Shown: positions 6,869 through 15,341, counted from the stretch's first letter. The stretch: 64,000 bases of DNA from Halalkalicoccus tibetensis (GCF_037996645.1 NZ_JBBMXV010000001.1:852268-916267); one strand, 5' to 3'. Notes: generated by a model from the letters alone, not told the origin. A program made the numbers and translations.

Positions 6869-7591
6869 TCAGAGAACGTCCTCGTCGCCCATCAGCGAGA
6901 AGCCGCTCGCGCGATCGTGGACGTCGATCCCGCCGGAGCCGATCTCCATCGGGAAGATGTCGGTCTCGATCGGACGCTTTCGCATCTTCGCCACCCAGAC
7001 GTAGCGGTTGACTCCCGAGTCGGTCGGCGTCTGGATCAGATAGACGTTGCCGTCGGTGAGGAAGTTCTCGAGGCCGACCTCCGCGTCGGGGAACCGGGAG
7101 CCCTGCTCGCTGATGAAGAGGCTCGTCAGCCCGTTTCGCTTCAGGATGTCGGAGAACTTCAGCAGGTACGTCCGCTGTTCGCGCTCGGTGTCGAAGAACA
7201 ACGAGAGCATCGTCAGCGAGTCGACGACCAGCCTGTCGTGGTCGGTCCGTCCGAGCTCCGCGAGCAGTTCGTCGAGCGTCGACGAGAAGTCCTCCTCGCG
7301 TAGGAGGAGTTCCTTGCCGTAGACCGTGATGTCGCCGCTCTCGACGAGGTCGCCCCAGTCGTCGAACCCGATCGACTCGGCGGCCTCCCGGATGTCGCTC
7401 GCGTCCTCCTCGAAGGTGAGATACACCCCCGTCTCGTCGAACTCCGTCACTCCCCTGTAGAGATACTCGATCCCGAGGATCGTCTTCCCCGTCCCCGGGT
7501 TGCCGCTGATCAACACGGTCGATTCGGACACCAGCCCACCGTTGAGGATCGAATCGAGCCCCTCGATCCCCGTCTCCGTCAACTCTACCAT
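6869..7591 (-). CDS. KaiC-like RecA-superfamily ATPase
   Basis: This 240-residue single-domain KaiC-family ATPase has Walker A at residues 30-37 (G-N-P-G-T-G-K-T), the paired glutamates Glu61-Glu62 that serve as catalytic residues in KaiC, and a Walker B strand ending in Asp124 (L-V-V-D-S). It starts G-I-E-G-L-D-S-I-L-N-G-G-L, the canonical KaiC/RadA opening. It is distinct from ArlH: the P-loop and the length of the C-terminal half are more like generic archaeal KaiC homologues. It faces a related but degenerate P-loop protein across a divergent promoter, and both lie next to the che genes. Its substrate or partner is unknown. Confidence 0.85.
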   Translation of the reverse strand: MVELTETGIEGLDSILNGGLVSESTVLISGNPGTGKTILGIEYLYRGVTEFDETGVYLTFEEDASDIREAAESIGFDDWGDLVESGDITVYGKELLLREEDFSSTLDELLAELGRTDHDRLVVDSLTMLSLFFDTEREQRTYLLKFSDILKRNGLTSLFISEQGSRFPDAEVGLENFLTDGNVYLIQTPTDSGVNRYVWVAKMRKRPIETDIFPMEIGSGGIDVHDRASGFSLMGDEDVL

Positions 7592-7704
7592 GTCGGCTGA
7601 TATTGCTTCATTGTATTAGTCGTATTCGTTGAATGACTATCAGATAATGGAATTTTTCTGTAATTCTATAAAAGATATATGGCAGTGGTGGCTCTCCTTC
7701 CGAT

Positions 7705-8319
7705 ATGTGCTATCAGGTGGACGTCGGGGGGATGACCGACTCCGTCTCCGGGGGGACCGCGATCCTCGTCTCCGGCCCGCCGATGACCGGCAAGTACGAC
7801 CTGTTCGTCGAGCTGCTCGCGGCGGGCCCCGCCATCGCGATCGCCACGGACACCGACGCGGCGACGCTTCGCGAGGACTACGCGGGGTTCGCCCCCTCCG
7901 AGCGACTCTCGGTGGTCGACTGTGCCAGTCACACCCAGGGGGTCGAGACGACCGACGACGACGACACCAGATACGTCCCCGGCGCGGGGAACCTGACCCG
8001 TATCGGCACGGCCTTCACCGACTTCGTCGAGGAGCGCGTCGATGCCGGGGTCCGCGTCGGCCTCCACTCGCTGTCGCCGCTGCTGGTCTACTCCGAGCTG
8101 CGATCGGTCTATCGGTTCCTGCAGGTGTTCACCGGCCAGGTCCGGGGGGCGGACTGGCTCTGTCTCGCGACGTTCGACCCGACGATGCACGACGAACAGG
8201 TCGTGAGCACGGTCCTCGATCCGTTCGACGGCGTCGTCGAGACCCGCGAACACGAGGGGCGCCGCGAGGCACGGATCAAGGGAATCGACCCCCAGCCGAG
8301 CGACTGGACCGCCTTCTGA
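7705..8319 (+). CDS. P-loop-like haloarchaeal regulator with degenerate Walker A (DUF7504-like)
   Basis: This 204-residue protein has a KaiC-like layout with a decayed nucleotide site. The Walker A region reads G-P-P-M-T-G-K-Y, with Tyr where Ser/Thr should bind magnesium. A strand near residues 110-125 (V-G-L-H-S-L-S-P-L-L-V-Y) matches the Walker B position but has no Asp. It resembles haloarchaeal 'HTR-like' or DUF7504 proteins (from memory). A TATA box C-T-A-T-A-A-A-A-G at about 7666-7674 supports a start at 7705 or the in-frame ATG at 7732. It is divergent from the intact KaiC-like ATPase, so the two may interact. That is inference. Confidence 0.72.
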   Translation: MCYQVDVGGMTDSVSGGTAILVSGPPMTGKYDLFVELLAAGPAIAIATDTDAATLREDYAGFAPSERLSVVDCASHTQGVETTDDDDTRYVPGAGNLTRIGTAFTDFVEERVDAGVRVGLHSLSPLLVYSELRSVYRFLQVFTGQVRGADWLCLATFDPTMHDEQVVSTVLDPFDGVVETREHEGRREARIKGIDPQPSDWTAF

Positions 8320-8322
8320 GGC

Positions 8323-9207
8323 TCACGTCCCCAGTCGCTGTGCGCGTGCGGTGACGACGATCCCCGCGAGGACGACGGCTCCGCCGAGGACGGTCGCGCC
8401 ACCGGGGACCTCCGCGAGCAGGAGGAGCGCGAGCAGCGTCGCCCCGACGGGCTCGCCGAGCAGCGAGACGCTGACGACGCTCGAGTCGACGTGGGCGAGC
8501 GCCCAGTTCACTACAGTGTGACCGAACACGCCGGGGCCGATCGCCATCCCGAGGAAGAGCACCCACTCGCGGGCCGGATAGCCCGTGAGAGGGTCTCCGC
8601 CCGCGAGCGCGACGAGGAGCAGGGTACAGGTGCAGGCGCCGTACACGACGCTCACGTACGGCAACAGGGCGACCCGTTGGCGCAGCGATCGGCCCGCGAG
8701 CACGTAGCAGGCGGCCATGACGCCACCCAGCAGGGCCAGCGCGTTGCCGTAGAGGGCCGTTCCCGCGAAGGCCGTCCCGGCCAGGAGGTCGCTCACCGAC
8801 ATGACGGCCGCGCCCGCCATCGCGAGGACGATCCCGCCGACCGTGCGGACGGTGACCCGCTCGTCGAGCAGGAGATAGGCGCCGACGGCGACGAAGACGG
8901 GCTGGGTCTGGACCAGCGTGACGCTCGCGGCGACGCTCGTCCAGTTCAGGCTCTCGAACCACGCGGCGAAGTGGATCGCGAGTGCCACCCCCGTCACGGT
9001 CGCGACCGCGCCGTCGCGGGTCGAGAGCGAGCGGAACTCCGCCCGGTGGCGAACGAGCGCGAGCGGCGAGAGCAGGAGAAGGGTAAAGAGGACGCGATAG
9101 AACGCGACGACGACGCTCGGCGCCCCGCTCCAGCGCACGAGGATCGCGCTCGTGCTGAGCGCGAGGATCGACAGCGCGAGCGCGACCGGCGGCGAGATCC
9201 GAGCCAC
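8323..9207 (-). CDS. EamA/DMT-family transporter
   Basis: This 294-residue protein has about ten hydrophobic helices in two five-helix halves, the drug/metabolite transporter (EamA) layout. Typical marks are P-P-V-A-L-A-L-S-I-L-A-L-S-T-S-A-I-L-V-R-W near the start and P-V-F-V-A-V-G-A-Y-L-L-L-D-E-R-V, the repeated D/E-R-V motif at the end of helix 4. The second half repeats this with L-G-E-P-V-G-A. Members export amino acids or other small metabolites; the substrate cannot be read from sequence. It is convergent with the preceding gene (three bases between stop codons). A TATA-like CTTATAT lies about 21-27 bases upstream. Confidence 0.88.
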   Translation of the reverse strand: MARISPPVALALSILALSTSAILVRWSGAPSVVVAFYRVLFTLLLLSPLALVRHRAEFRSLSTRDGAVATVTGVALAIHFAAWFESLNWTSVAASVTLVQTQPVFVAVGAYLLLDERVTVRTVGGIVLAMAGAAVMSVSDLLAGTAFAGTALYGNALALLGGVMAACYVLAGRSLRQRVALLPYVSVVYGACTCTLLLVALAGGDPLTGYPAREWVLFLGMAIGPGVFGHTVVNWALAHVDSSVVSVSLLGEPVGATLLALLLLAEVPGGATVLGGAVVLAGIVVTARAQRLGT

Positions 9208-9362
9208 GGAGGACGGTCGCCCGGCGGGCGCTTATATCGTCCGTTGTGTGATCGGCAGGACTCAAACACCCTGTCCCGAAAGCCAGCTATTTCATTTATT
9301 ATATACTGTGGCGAGCGCTACAGTGGGGGAACTGATTAGATCCTCCCGCGCGACCCGCAACC

Positions 9363-9773
9363 GTGAACGGCCCCGCCCGCGTCCGCGATCACCTCCTCTC
9401 GAACCATTCCGAGACGCTCGATGCGACCATCGACTGTGCCGACGCCGTCGCCCAGTCGCGTTCCGGCCCGGCGACTGGGCGTGAGGAGGTCGTCTCCCCG
9501 CTGAAAGCGATCCTCGATCACGCGGGTGTTCTCGAAACCTATCCCGCCCTGCTCGCGAGTGCCGTCGACGCCCTCGGCGAGTCGCTTTCCGCAGCGCCGG
9601 TCGCCGCCCCGCCGTACGTGACGATCACCGGAACCGGGCCGGTACTGCGGGCATCGCTTCCCTCCGGACGGATCGTGATTCGACTGGCCGTCTTTGCCCT
9701 CGAACGCGACCCGAAGCGCTACGTCAGAACCGGGAACTCTCCCGAAGAGATCCTCGTCGTCGAACGGCGCTAA
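9363..9773 (+). CDS. Uncharacterised haloarchaeal protein (GTG start)
   Basis: This 136-residue soluble protein has no membrane segment. The N-terminal half is helical (V-R-D-H-L-L-S-N-H-S-E-T-L-D-A-T-I-D-C-A-D-A-V). The second half has beta strands (P-P-Y-V-T-I-T-G-T-G-P-V-L-R-A, G-R-I-V-I-R-L-A-V-F-A-L-E). It has the feel of a conserved haloarchaeal family of unknown function but no motif I can name. GTG at 9363 is the only start that keeps the conserved-looking N-terminus, and an ATTAGA box lies about 27 bases upstream. Its end overlaps the convergent SRPBCC gene by four bases. Confidence 0.65.
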   Translation: MNGPARVRDHLLSNHSETLDATIDCADAVAQSRSGPATGREEVVSPLKAILDHAGVLETYPALLASAVDALGESLSAAPVAAPPYVTITGTGPVLRASLPSGRIVIRLAVFALERDPKRYVRTGNSPEEILVVERR

Positions 9774-10243
9774 CCCTCCAAAAGCTCCTTCGTTTTCCGG
9801 TGGCGATACCGGAACATCGGCTCGAAGCCGACGACCGCGAACGGGGAGGTGGCTCGCGCGGGGTCGGGCAGCTCGTAGTGGAGCGTGTCCCGGATCCTCG
9901 TGCCCTCGCCCTCGCGGCGGAACTGGTGGACGTGGACCCACCGGGCGAACGGGCCGCCGCGCATCTCGTCCTTGAACAGCCCGCGCTCGTCGCTGCTCGT
10001 CCGTTCGGTGATCACCGAAGTCCACGAGTTACCGGGGAGGTCGAGCGGTCCCAGCCGCATGTCGATCTCCGAGCCGGCCTCGAGGAGTTCGGGATCGGGC
10101 TCGCCGTCCGGGCCCCTGACCGCCAGGATCGAAAGCCCCATCCAGCCCGGGGTGAGTGCCTCGAGCCCGTCGATTCGCGAGTGAAACTCCCAGACGTCCT
10201 CGAGCGAGGCGTCCACGTACGTCTCCCGTTCGTAAGTCGCCAT
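9770..10243 (-). CDS. SRPBCC-family lipid/ligand-binding protein
   Basis: This 157-residue protein has the START-like helix-grip fold pattern: an opening strand and helix (Y-E-R-E-T-Y-V-D-A-S-L-E-D-V-W-E-F-H-S), a central G-S-E-I-D-M-R-L, the strand F-A-R-W-V-H-V-H-Q-F, and a C-terminal helix M-F-R-Y-R-H-R-K-T-K-E-L-L. Haloarchaeal relatives are annotated as polyketide cyclase/dehydrase-like or coenzyme-Q-binding-like proteins. The ligand is unknown. The spacing to lrpA1 (28 bases) suggests the two may share a transcript. Length is normal for the family. Confidence 0.85.
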   Translation of the reverse strand: MATYERETYVDASLEDVWEFHSRIDGLEALTPGWMGLSILAVRGPDGEPDPELLEAGSEIDMRLGPLDLPGNSWTSVITERTSSDERGLFKDEMRGGPFARWVHVHQFRREGEGTRIRDTLHYELPDPARATSPFAVVGFEPMFRYRHRKTKELLEG

Positions 10244-10271
10244 GCCGGTCGTTGGGGCCGAACCCGTAAAA

Positions 10272-10700
10272 CTACTTCAGGCGCTCCTGGAGGAAGGAGG
10301 GGTGGGCGGCCGTCACGCCGTCGACCGAGAGGATCTCATCACTGATGATCTCGCCGACCTCGTTGCCGTCGGTCGCGCGGATCTCGGCCATCAGCATGTG
10401 ATCGCCCGACGAGGAGTACAGCGCCTCGACCTCGTCGATTTCGCCGAGCGCGCGCGTCGCCTCGACGTAGCGCTCGCTCTCGACGTCGATCCCGACCATC
10501 GCGATCGAGCGCCCCGAGAGCTTCTTGGGGTCGACGTCGGCGGAGTAGCCGACGATGACGCCGTCCCCCTCCAGCTGGTCGATGTACTTCCGGACCGTGG
10601 GCTTCGAGACCCCCGCCCGGCGCGCGATCTCCGCGTACGACGCCTGGGCGTCCTCCTCGAGGACCGATAGGATCCGGTCCGCTGTCGAATTCGTCGCCAC
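10272..10700 (-). CDS. lrpA1: Lrp/AsnC-type transcriptional regulator (LrpA1-like)
   Basis: This 142-residue protein has an N-terminal winged HTH (R-I-L-S-V-L-E-E-D-A, recognition part A-G-V-S-K-P-T-V-R-K-Y-I-D-Q-L-E) and a C-terminal RAM/AsnC ligand domain (V-G-I-D-V-E-S-E, then S-S-G-D-H-M-L-M-A-E-I). Family members sense amino acids as octamers. The symbol is chosen because the length and sequence recall Halobacterium LrpA1 and that gene also lies next to porAB, as here (porB is 760 bases downstream of its start, separated by an inserted AT-rich patch). A regulatory effect on porAB is inference. Confidence 0.82.
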   Translation of the reverse strand: MATNSTADRILSVLEEDAQASYAEIARRAGVSKPTVRKYIDQLEGDGVIVGYSADVDPKKLSGRSIAMVGIDVESERYVEATRALGEIDEVEALYSSSGDHMLMAEIRATDGNEVGEIISDEILSVDGVTAAHPSFLQERLK

Positions 10701-10951
10701 ACACCCACTTTTGCGTCGGTGAAAAAATACCTTGCGAACCGGAAAGCCTGGATCTCTCCGGGAAAATGTCTGATGAGGCGAAAGAGTACTGGGGTTAAGT
10801 TGGACCCAGGATCGGAAGTGGACGATGTTATTTTAGAAGAAAGTATCGACAGTAGTCACGTGTATAGTGCTGAAAATCCGCCGGTATCTATCAAACCACT
10901 ATCCGAAGAGCGGAAAAGAGATAAGAAAAGAGATCATGAGCGGACAGGAAA
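10701..10951. other. AT-richer stretch, no convincing gene
   Basis: An 82-codon frame (10719-10967, +) exists here, but its product is lysine-rich and basic, unlike haloarchaeal proteins, and it overlaps the end of the lipoprotein gene. I see no motif. The base composition is lower in G+C than the flanks, suggesting inserted or non-coding DNA. Confidence 0.4.
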
Positions 10952-11407
10952 CTATACGCTGAACTGATCGATCCGTTCTGGCACACCGTTGTGCGGGTAA
11001 TGAGTCACCCTGAGGAGCGTTGGTTTCCGCTCGAACGCGATCTCGCTTTTATAGTGTGTCTCCACCCTGCAATCGTTCTCCGTCTCCTCCGTTGTGAAGG
11101 TTTGTATCTCGGCGATAGCAATTCCTTCGGCGTTCTCATTCAGCGACGTGTATATCAAGAGACTCAGCGCGTCGTTCATACTCCCTGTTTCGATCATCCC
11201 TCTCAGCACGACTGTCTCACCCTCAACGACTATCTCGACGGACTGTTGTCGGTCGGACGAGCAGGCTCTACTGGTCGCTTCGATCGTACTGGATTCGACC
11301 TCCACGGATCGGTCGTTGTTCTCTCCTAAGCATCCCGATACGAACACGGCTGCGACACCAGCCGACGTCAGAAACGACCGTCTTGAAATAACACGGTCTC
11401 CTATCAC
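10952..11407 (-). CDS. Tat-exported lipoprotein of unknown function
   Basis: This 151-residue protein has a twin-arginine signal (I-S-R-R-S-F-L-T-S-A-G-V-A-A) and a lipobox V-S-G-C, putting the lipidated Cys at residue 26, so it should be anchored outside the membrane. The mature part holds a short beta-rich domain with V-E-I-V-V-E-G-E-T-V-V-L-R-G-M-I-E-T-G and three further cysteines or so. No family recognised. Codon use and G+C are lower than neighbours, and it sits between lrpA1 and porB, which are adjacent in related genomes from memory. A recent insertion is therefore likely. No partner gene is visible. Confidence 0.75.
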   Translation of the reverse strand: MIGDRVISRRSFLTSAGVAAVFVSGCLGENNDRSVEVESSTIEATSRACSSDRQQSVEIVVEGETVVLRGMIETGSMNDALSLLIYTSLNENAEGIAIAEIQTFTTEETENDCRVETHYKSEIAFERKPTLLRVTHYPHNGVPERIDQFSV

Positions 11408-11447
11408 CTGTAAATATCCAGAACGAAGAGAAATAAGTACTATGGGG

Positions 11448-11457
11448 CTAAAAAAGC
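11448..11457 (-). terminator. T-tract terminator after porB
   Basis: On the minus strand a run of six T (bases 11455-11450) lies 10-15 bases after the porB stop codon, a typical archaeal termination signal for the porA-porB transcript. Confidence 0.5.
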
Positions 11458-11464
11458 GTGCCCG

Positions 11465-12400
11465 CTACCTGTGCCGGTCGAGCAGGTCGTAGCTACGCTC
11501 CCACTCGTAGTCGTCGTCGAAGTACCGCTCGGCGAGCGGTTCCTCCGGCATCTCGCCGATCTCCTGTTTCTCCTGCTGGTAGGAGGGGCGGTCCTCGTCG
11601 ACGTAGAACCGGCCCGTCAGCACCGTCCCCTCCTTGAGGACGTTCTCGGCCTCGTACATCATGTCCTGGGCCTCGTCGCGCTCGTTGACGTCGAAGTCGT
11701 AGTCGTCGGACTCCTGAACGTCGACGTACGGGACGTACTGCTTCGCGTCCTTGTTCCAGGTCGGACACTGGGTGAGGAAGTCGATGTGCGCGAAGCCGTC
11801 GTGCTCCATCGCCTCCTTCAGGATCTCCTTGGCCTGGTTGGGGTTCACGGCGGCGGTCCGGGCGACGTAGCTCGCACCCGACGTGAGCGACAGTGACAGC
11901 GGGCGGATGGGATCCTTCGCCGAGCCGGAGGGCTGGGTCTTGGACTTGTGGCCCTTCGGGCTGGTGGGCGAGGTCTGGCCCTTCGTCAGGCCGAAGATCT
12001 CGTTGTTGAACACGATGTAGGTCATGTCGTGGTTCTCCCGGGCGGTGTGCATGAAGTGGTTCCCGCCGATCCCGTAGCCGTCGCCGTCGCCGCCGGCGGC
12101 GATCACTTCGAGGCCGGGGTTCGCGAGCTTCGCGGCCCGCGCCACCGGCAGCGAGCGCCCGTGGATCGTGTGAAAGCCGTAGGAGTCGAGGTAGCTGTTG
12201 AGCTTGCCCGAACAGCCGATCCCCGTACAGAGCAGCGTCTCCTCGGGGGTCCGGCCCACTTCGGGCAGGGCTTGTTTCAGCGCCTTGAGCACGCCGAAGT
12301 CACCACAGCCAGGACACCACGTCGGCTGGGGCTCGATGCCGGGCGTGAACTCCTCGCGGTCGATATCTCGTTCCTCTCCGATTGCGTTGAATGCACTCAT
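11465..12400 (-). CDS. porB: Pyruvate:ferredoxin oxidoreductase beta subunit
   Basis: This 311-residue protein binds thiamine diphosphate. It shows Q-P-T-W-C-P-G-C-G-D-F-G-V and C-T-G-I-G-C-S-G-K (cluster-proximal cysteines of the beta subunit), the G-D-G-D-G-Y-G-I-G-G-N-H TPP/Mg motif, and N-N-E-I-F-G-L-T-K-G-Q. Family role: with PorA it oxidatively decarboxylates pyruvate to acetyl-CoA using ferredoxin, replacing pyruvate dehydrogenase in haloarchaea. The length matches halobacterial PorB (about 312), longer than KorB (about 285), hence pyruvate rather than 2-oxoglutarate. The ATG lies four bases after the porA stop codon, so the two are one operon. Confidence 0.9.
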   Translation of the reverse strand: MSAFNAIGEERDIDREEFTPGIEPQPTWCPGCGDFGVLKALKQALPEVGRTPEETLLCTGIGCSGKLNSYLDSYGFHTIHGRSLPVARAAKLANPGLEVIAAGGDGDGYGIGGNHFMHTARENHDMTYIVFNNEIFGLTKGQTSPTSPKGHKSKTQPSGSAKDPIRPLSLSLTSGASYVARTAAVNPNQAKEILKEAMEHDGFAHIDFLTQCPTWNKDAKQYVPYVDVQESDDYDFDVNERDEAQDMMYEAENVLKEGTVLTGRFYVDEDRPSYQQEKQEIGEMPEEPLAERYFDDDYEWERSYDLLDRHR

Positions 12401-12404
12401 TGTT

Positions 12405-14309
12405 TTAGTCGCTTACCGCTGGTTCGAGTCTGGTGTTCGCGCTCGGTGCCTCGGTCCCACCCGCTATTTGGATCTCGAACCCTTCAACGATTTCGGCGGG
12501 TTCGAACGGGTTGCCGTCGTATTTCAGCAGGCTGGTCAGCTTCTCGCCGAACTGGCCGAGCTCGCGCTGGGTGAGCCCGCGGAACTGGGCCGTGGCGTTC
12601 ATCTCGACGACCAGCGCCTCGTCGACGCTCTCGAGGAACTCGGTGACCTCCTTCTCGGCGAACGGCATCAGGTCGCTGACGCCGATCGCCTTCACCGAGT
12701 GACCCTCGTCGTTGAGCCGCTCGACGGCCTCCTTGACCGCGCCCTGGCTCGATCCCCAGGTGACGATGCCGTAGTCGGCCTCGTCGGGCCCGAAGTAGGT
12801 CTGATGGGACGTCTCGGGGTCGTGGTCGAGGCGCTCCCGGATGGACTCGAGCTTCTTCATCCGCAGGTCCATCTGCGTGACGCGGTTGTCGGGGTCCTCC
12901 TCGATGTGGCCCGACTCGTTGTGCTCGTTGCCGGTCACGAGGAAGCGCCCCCCCTTCTGGCCGGGCAGCGAGCGCGGCCGGACGCCGTCGTCGTTGGGGT
13001 CGTCGTGGCTGAAGCGCTGGAACTTGCCCGTCGGGTCGTGCGGGGCGTCCTCGAGTTCGGCCTCGGTGAGCGTCGGACCCAGCGACGGGTTGGGCTCCTG
13101 ATCGAAGGCGCTCTCGGGGACGTTCTGGTTCTCGCCCGAGAGCTTCTGATCGATGACGACGATGGCCGGGATCTGGTAGTCGTAGGCCATCTCGAACGCC
13201 GCCCGGGTCTGCTCGTAGGCCTCCTGGGGCGTTCCGGGCGCGAAGACGACGCGGTTGGAGTCGCCCTGGCTCGTATAGAGGACGTGTTCGAGGTCGCCCT
13301 GTTCGGGCTTGGTGGGAAGCCCCGTCGAGGGGCCCGCACGCATCGCCTCGACCAGCACGATCGGCGTCTCGCTCATCTCCGCGAGGCCGAGCGGTTCGCT
13401 CATCAGGGCGAACCCGCCGCCCGAGGAGCCGGACATCGCCTTGACGCCGGCGTGGCTCGCGCCGAGCGCCAGCGCCGCGGCGGCGATCTCGTCCTCGACC
13501 TGCTCGGAGATCCCCCCGAACTTCGGCAGGTGCTGGGACATGATCGTGAAGACGTCGGTCCAAGGGGTCATCGGGTAGCCCGCGATGAACCGACAGCCCT
13601 CGTCGAGCGCGCCGTAGGCGACGCCGTTCGACCCGGAAACGAGCACCTGCTCCTCGTCGTGCTCGCCCGTCGGGACCCGGAGGTCGTGCTCGAACTCGTA
13701 GTCCTCGACCATCATGTCGTAGGCCTCATGCAGGATGGTGAGGTTGGGCTCGAGGATCTTCTCCGGCATCGCGCTCTCCATCAGGTTCTCGATCTCGTCG
13801 AGATCCATCTCGAGCAGCGCCGCGGTGGCGCCGACGCCGGCCGTGTTGCGCATGACCTCGCGGCCGTGTTCGCGGGCCATGCTCCGGAGGTCGAGGTCGA
13901 AGACGTGCCAGTCGTTCTCCTCGGCGCGCTCCTCGAAGTCGGGGACGTCCTCGACGTCGATCAGCCCCGAATCGTAGATGATGATGCCACCCTCGCGGAG
14001 GTCGTCGAGGTTCTCGCTGAGGGGTTTGACCTCCTCCTCGCCGTAGTAGGCGTGGTCCTGTGGGTTGCGAGCGAACGAGTCGCCGAGCGCCAGCAGGAAG
14101 TTATAGCCGTCCCCCCGCGAGCTGACCGGCTCGTCGCTCGCGCGGATCTCGACGTAGGTGTGCCCGCCCCGGATCCGCGATGGGTAGTGTCGGTGCGTGA
14201 ATACGTTGAGCCCCGATCGCATCAGGGCCTTCGCGAAGTTCTGGCTCGTCGAATCGATCCCGTCCCCGGAACCACCAGCGATTCGCCAGATGAGTTCGTT
14301 ATCAGCCAT
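12405..14309 (-). CDS. porA: Pyruvate:ferredoxin oxidoreductase alpha subunit
   Basis: This 634-residue protein is a fusion of the gamma and alpha parts of 2-oxoacid:ferredoxin oxidoreductases. The N-terminus W-R-I-A-G-G-S-G-D-G-I-D-S-T-S-Q and R-G-G-H-T-Y-V are the gamma domain. Around residue 230 V-S-G-S-N-G-V-A-Y-G-A-L opens the pyrimidine-binding alpha domain with Y-P-M-T-P-W-T. The last third carries transketolase-C-like sequence (Y-G-I-V-T-W-G-S-S-Q-G). I chose the ATG at 14309; the longer frame runs into promoter DNA and a basic, unconserved N-terminus. A GCTTTAC box about 40 bases upstream may be its TATA element. Confidence 0.9.
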   Translation of the reverse strand: MADNELIWRIAGGSGDGIDSTSQNFAKALMRSGLNVFTHRHYPSRIRGGHTYVEIRASDEPVSSRGDGYNFLLALGDSFARNPQDHAYYGEEEVKPLSENLDDLREGGIIIYDSGLIDVEDVPDFEERAEENDWHVFDLDLRSMAREHGREVMRNTAGVGATAALLEMDLDEIENLMESAMPEKILEPNLTILHEAYDMMVEDYEFEHDLRVPTGEHDEEQVLVSGSNGVAYGALDEGCRFIAGYPMTPWTDVFTIMSQHLPKFGGISEQVEDEIAAAALALGASHAGVKAMSGSSGGGFALMSEPLGLAEMSETPIVLVEAMRAGPSTGLPTKPEQGDLEHVLYTSQGDSNRVVFAPGTPQEAYEQTRAAFEMAYDYQIPAIVVIDQKLSGENQNVPESAFDQEPNPSLGPTLTEAELEDAPHDPTGKFQRFSHDDPNDDGVRPRSLPGQKGGRFLVTGNEHNESGHIEEDPDNRVTQMDLRMKKLESIRERLDHDPETSHQTYFGPDEADYGIVTWGSSQGAVKEAVERLNDEGHSVKAIGVSDLMPFAEKEVTEFLESVDEALVVEMNATAQFRGLTQRELGQFGEKLTSLLKYDGNPFEPAEIVEGFEIQIAGGTEAPSANTRLEPAVSD

Positions 14310-14432
14310 ATGTGAAGTCCCGGCCCGTGTGGGCCATTGACGCCACTTCGCCGTGAGTGAAGTAAAGCCTTTGCCATCCATTAGCAAGGATCGATAATGA
14401 AGGATGCGCGACGCCATCGGCCGGTTTCGGGG

Positions 14433-15149
14433 TCAGCCGGTGTCAGGGCGGGCGTACGTCGAGGAGAGGTGATCGATCACGTAATCGACCGTGTCGGGAT
14501 CGTAGGTCCAGAAACCGTAGAACGCCCGCGGTGATCGCTCCTCGGCGAGCAGGGCACACTTCTTCCGGTCGGTCCCGCCGCCGTCGAACGCGACACACCA
14601 GACGGACGCGACCTCGTCGCTCTCGTCGAGATGAACGGAGAAATCGGCCCCCTGAGGGGCCTCCACGTCCGGTATCGCGTAGGTGTGGATCGCCAGCCCG
14701 TCGCGCCGTGCGAGTGCGTTGTAGACGTCGAGCTGGGTCCGGAGCGTCGAGAGCCGCTGGAAGCCCGCGTGGAGCTCGCCCCGGCCGACCCGCCAGGCCC
14801 GGTCCTCGATCTCGCGGGAGGCCGCGAGCATCTCCCGGTGGCCGTAGGAGGTGAACAGCGTCTCGTCGAGATGATCGAGGATCGGCCGGTAGGGATCGCC
14901 GCCGAAGCCCGCCCGTTCCGATCCGGACCGTGCGAGCAGCTCGTCGATCCCGACGGCCGTGAGGAACTCCCCCTCGTGGCCGAGGACGACGAACCGGTCC
15001 GGCCCCGTCTCGACCGTCCCCGATTCGACGACGAGGTTCCTGTCCGCGAACCGTTCGCGTAACTCCCCGACCGTGTCCCCGTCGGTGTTGTAGACGGTCA
15101 GGGTCTTCTCGTGGGCCTCGACCCCCGAGATGAGTTCGGTGAGTGACAT
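14433..15149 (-). CDS. DICT sensory-domain protein
   Basis: This 238-residue soluble protein is recognised as a haloarchaeal DICT-domain protein (a sensory domain found with diguanylate cyclases and two-component systems). Marks are M-S-L-T-E-L-I-S-G-V-E-A-H-E-K-T-L-T-V-Y-N at the start, R-F-V-V-L-G-H-E-G-E-F-L-T-A-V-G in the middle, and L-H-A-G-F-Q-R-L-S-T-L-R-T-Q-L-D-V-Y-N. The ligand is unknown, though light or aromatic ligands have been proposed for the family. The ATG at 15149 starts exactly at this conserved N-terminus; the longer frame has a Gly/Arg-rich, non-native extension. It carries no output domain, so it probably acts through a partner. Confidence 0.82.
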   Translation of the reverse strand: MSLTELISGVEAHEKTLTVYNTDGDTVGELRERFADRNLVVESGTVETGPDRFVVLGHEGEFLTAVGIDELLARSGSERAGFGGDPYRPILDHLDETLFTSYGHREMLAASREIEDRAWRVGRGELHAGFQRLSTLRTQLDVYNALARRDGLAIHTYAIPDVEAPQGADFSVHLDESDEVASVWCVAFDGGGTDRKKCALLAEERSPRAFYGFWTYDPDTVDYVIDHLSSTYARPDTG

Positions 15150-15341
15150 TCCGTACCGGCCCAAACGGCGGCGGCGACTTAGCGGTTGTCCCCTCCGCTC
15201 GGGTCTCACGGATCCGTCCCCCCGATCTCCCCGACCGACGCCGCCACCCTGCCGCAAGTATTAATAATTACGGGCATGGAGTTATTATCGCCGTAGCGCA
15301 TCGACGCGCGATCGCGAAGCGACCACCGCCGACTCAGCCAC

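Noticed and set aside
6869-7591. KaiC-like ATPase as ArlH
   Set aside because: It has the KaiC-style P-loop and paired Glu and lies apart from arlFG; sequence fits generic KaiC homologues better than ArlH.
10719-10967. 82-codon frame as a gene
   Set aside because: Product is lysine-rich and basic, unlike haloarchaeal proteins, with no motif; it overlaps the end of the Tat lipoprotein gene.
12405-14309. 2-oxoglutarate:ferredoxin oxidoreductase (KorAB)
   Set aside because: Subunit lengths and the neighbouring LrpA1-type regulator fit PorAB better than the shorter KorAB.
12198-14315. 705-codon plus-strand frame opposite porA
   Set aside because: Antisense shadow of PorA; porA has full family motifs and promoter, the shadow has none.
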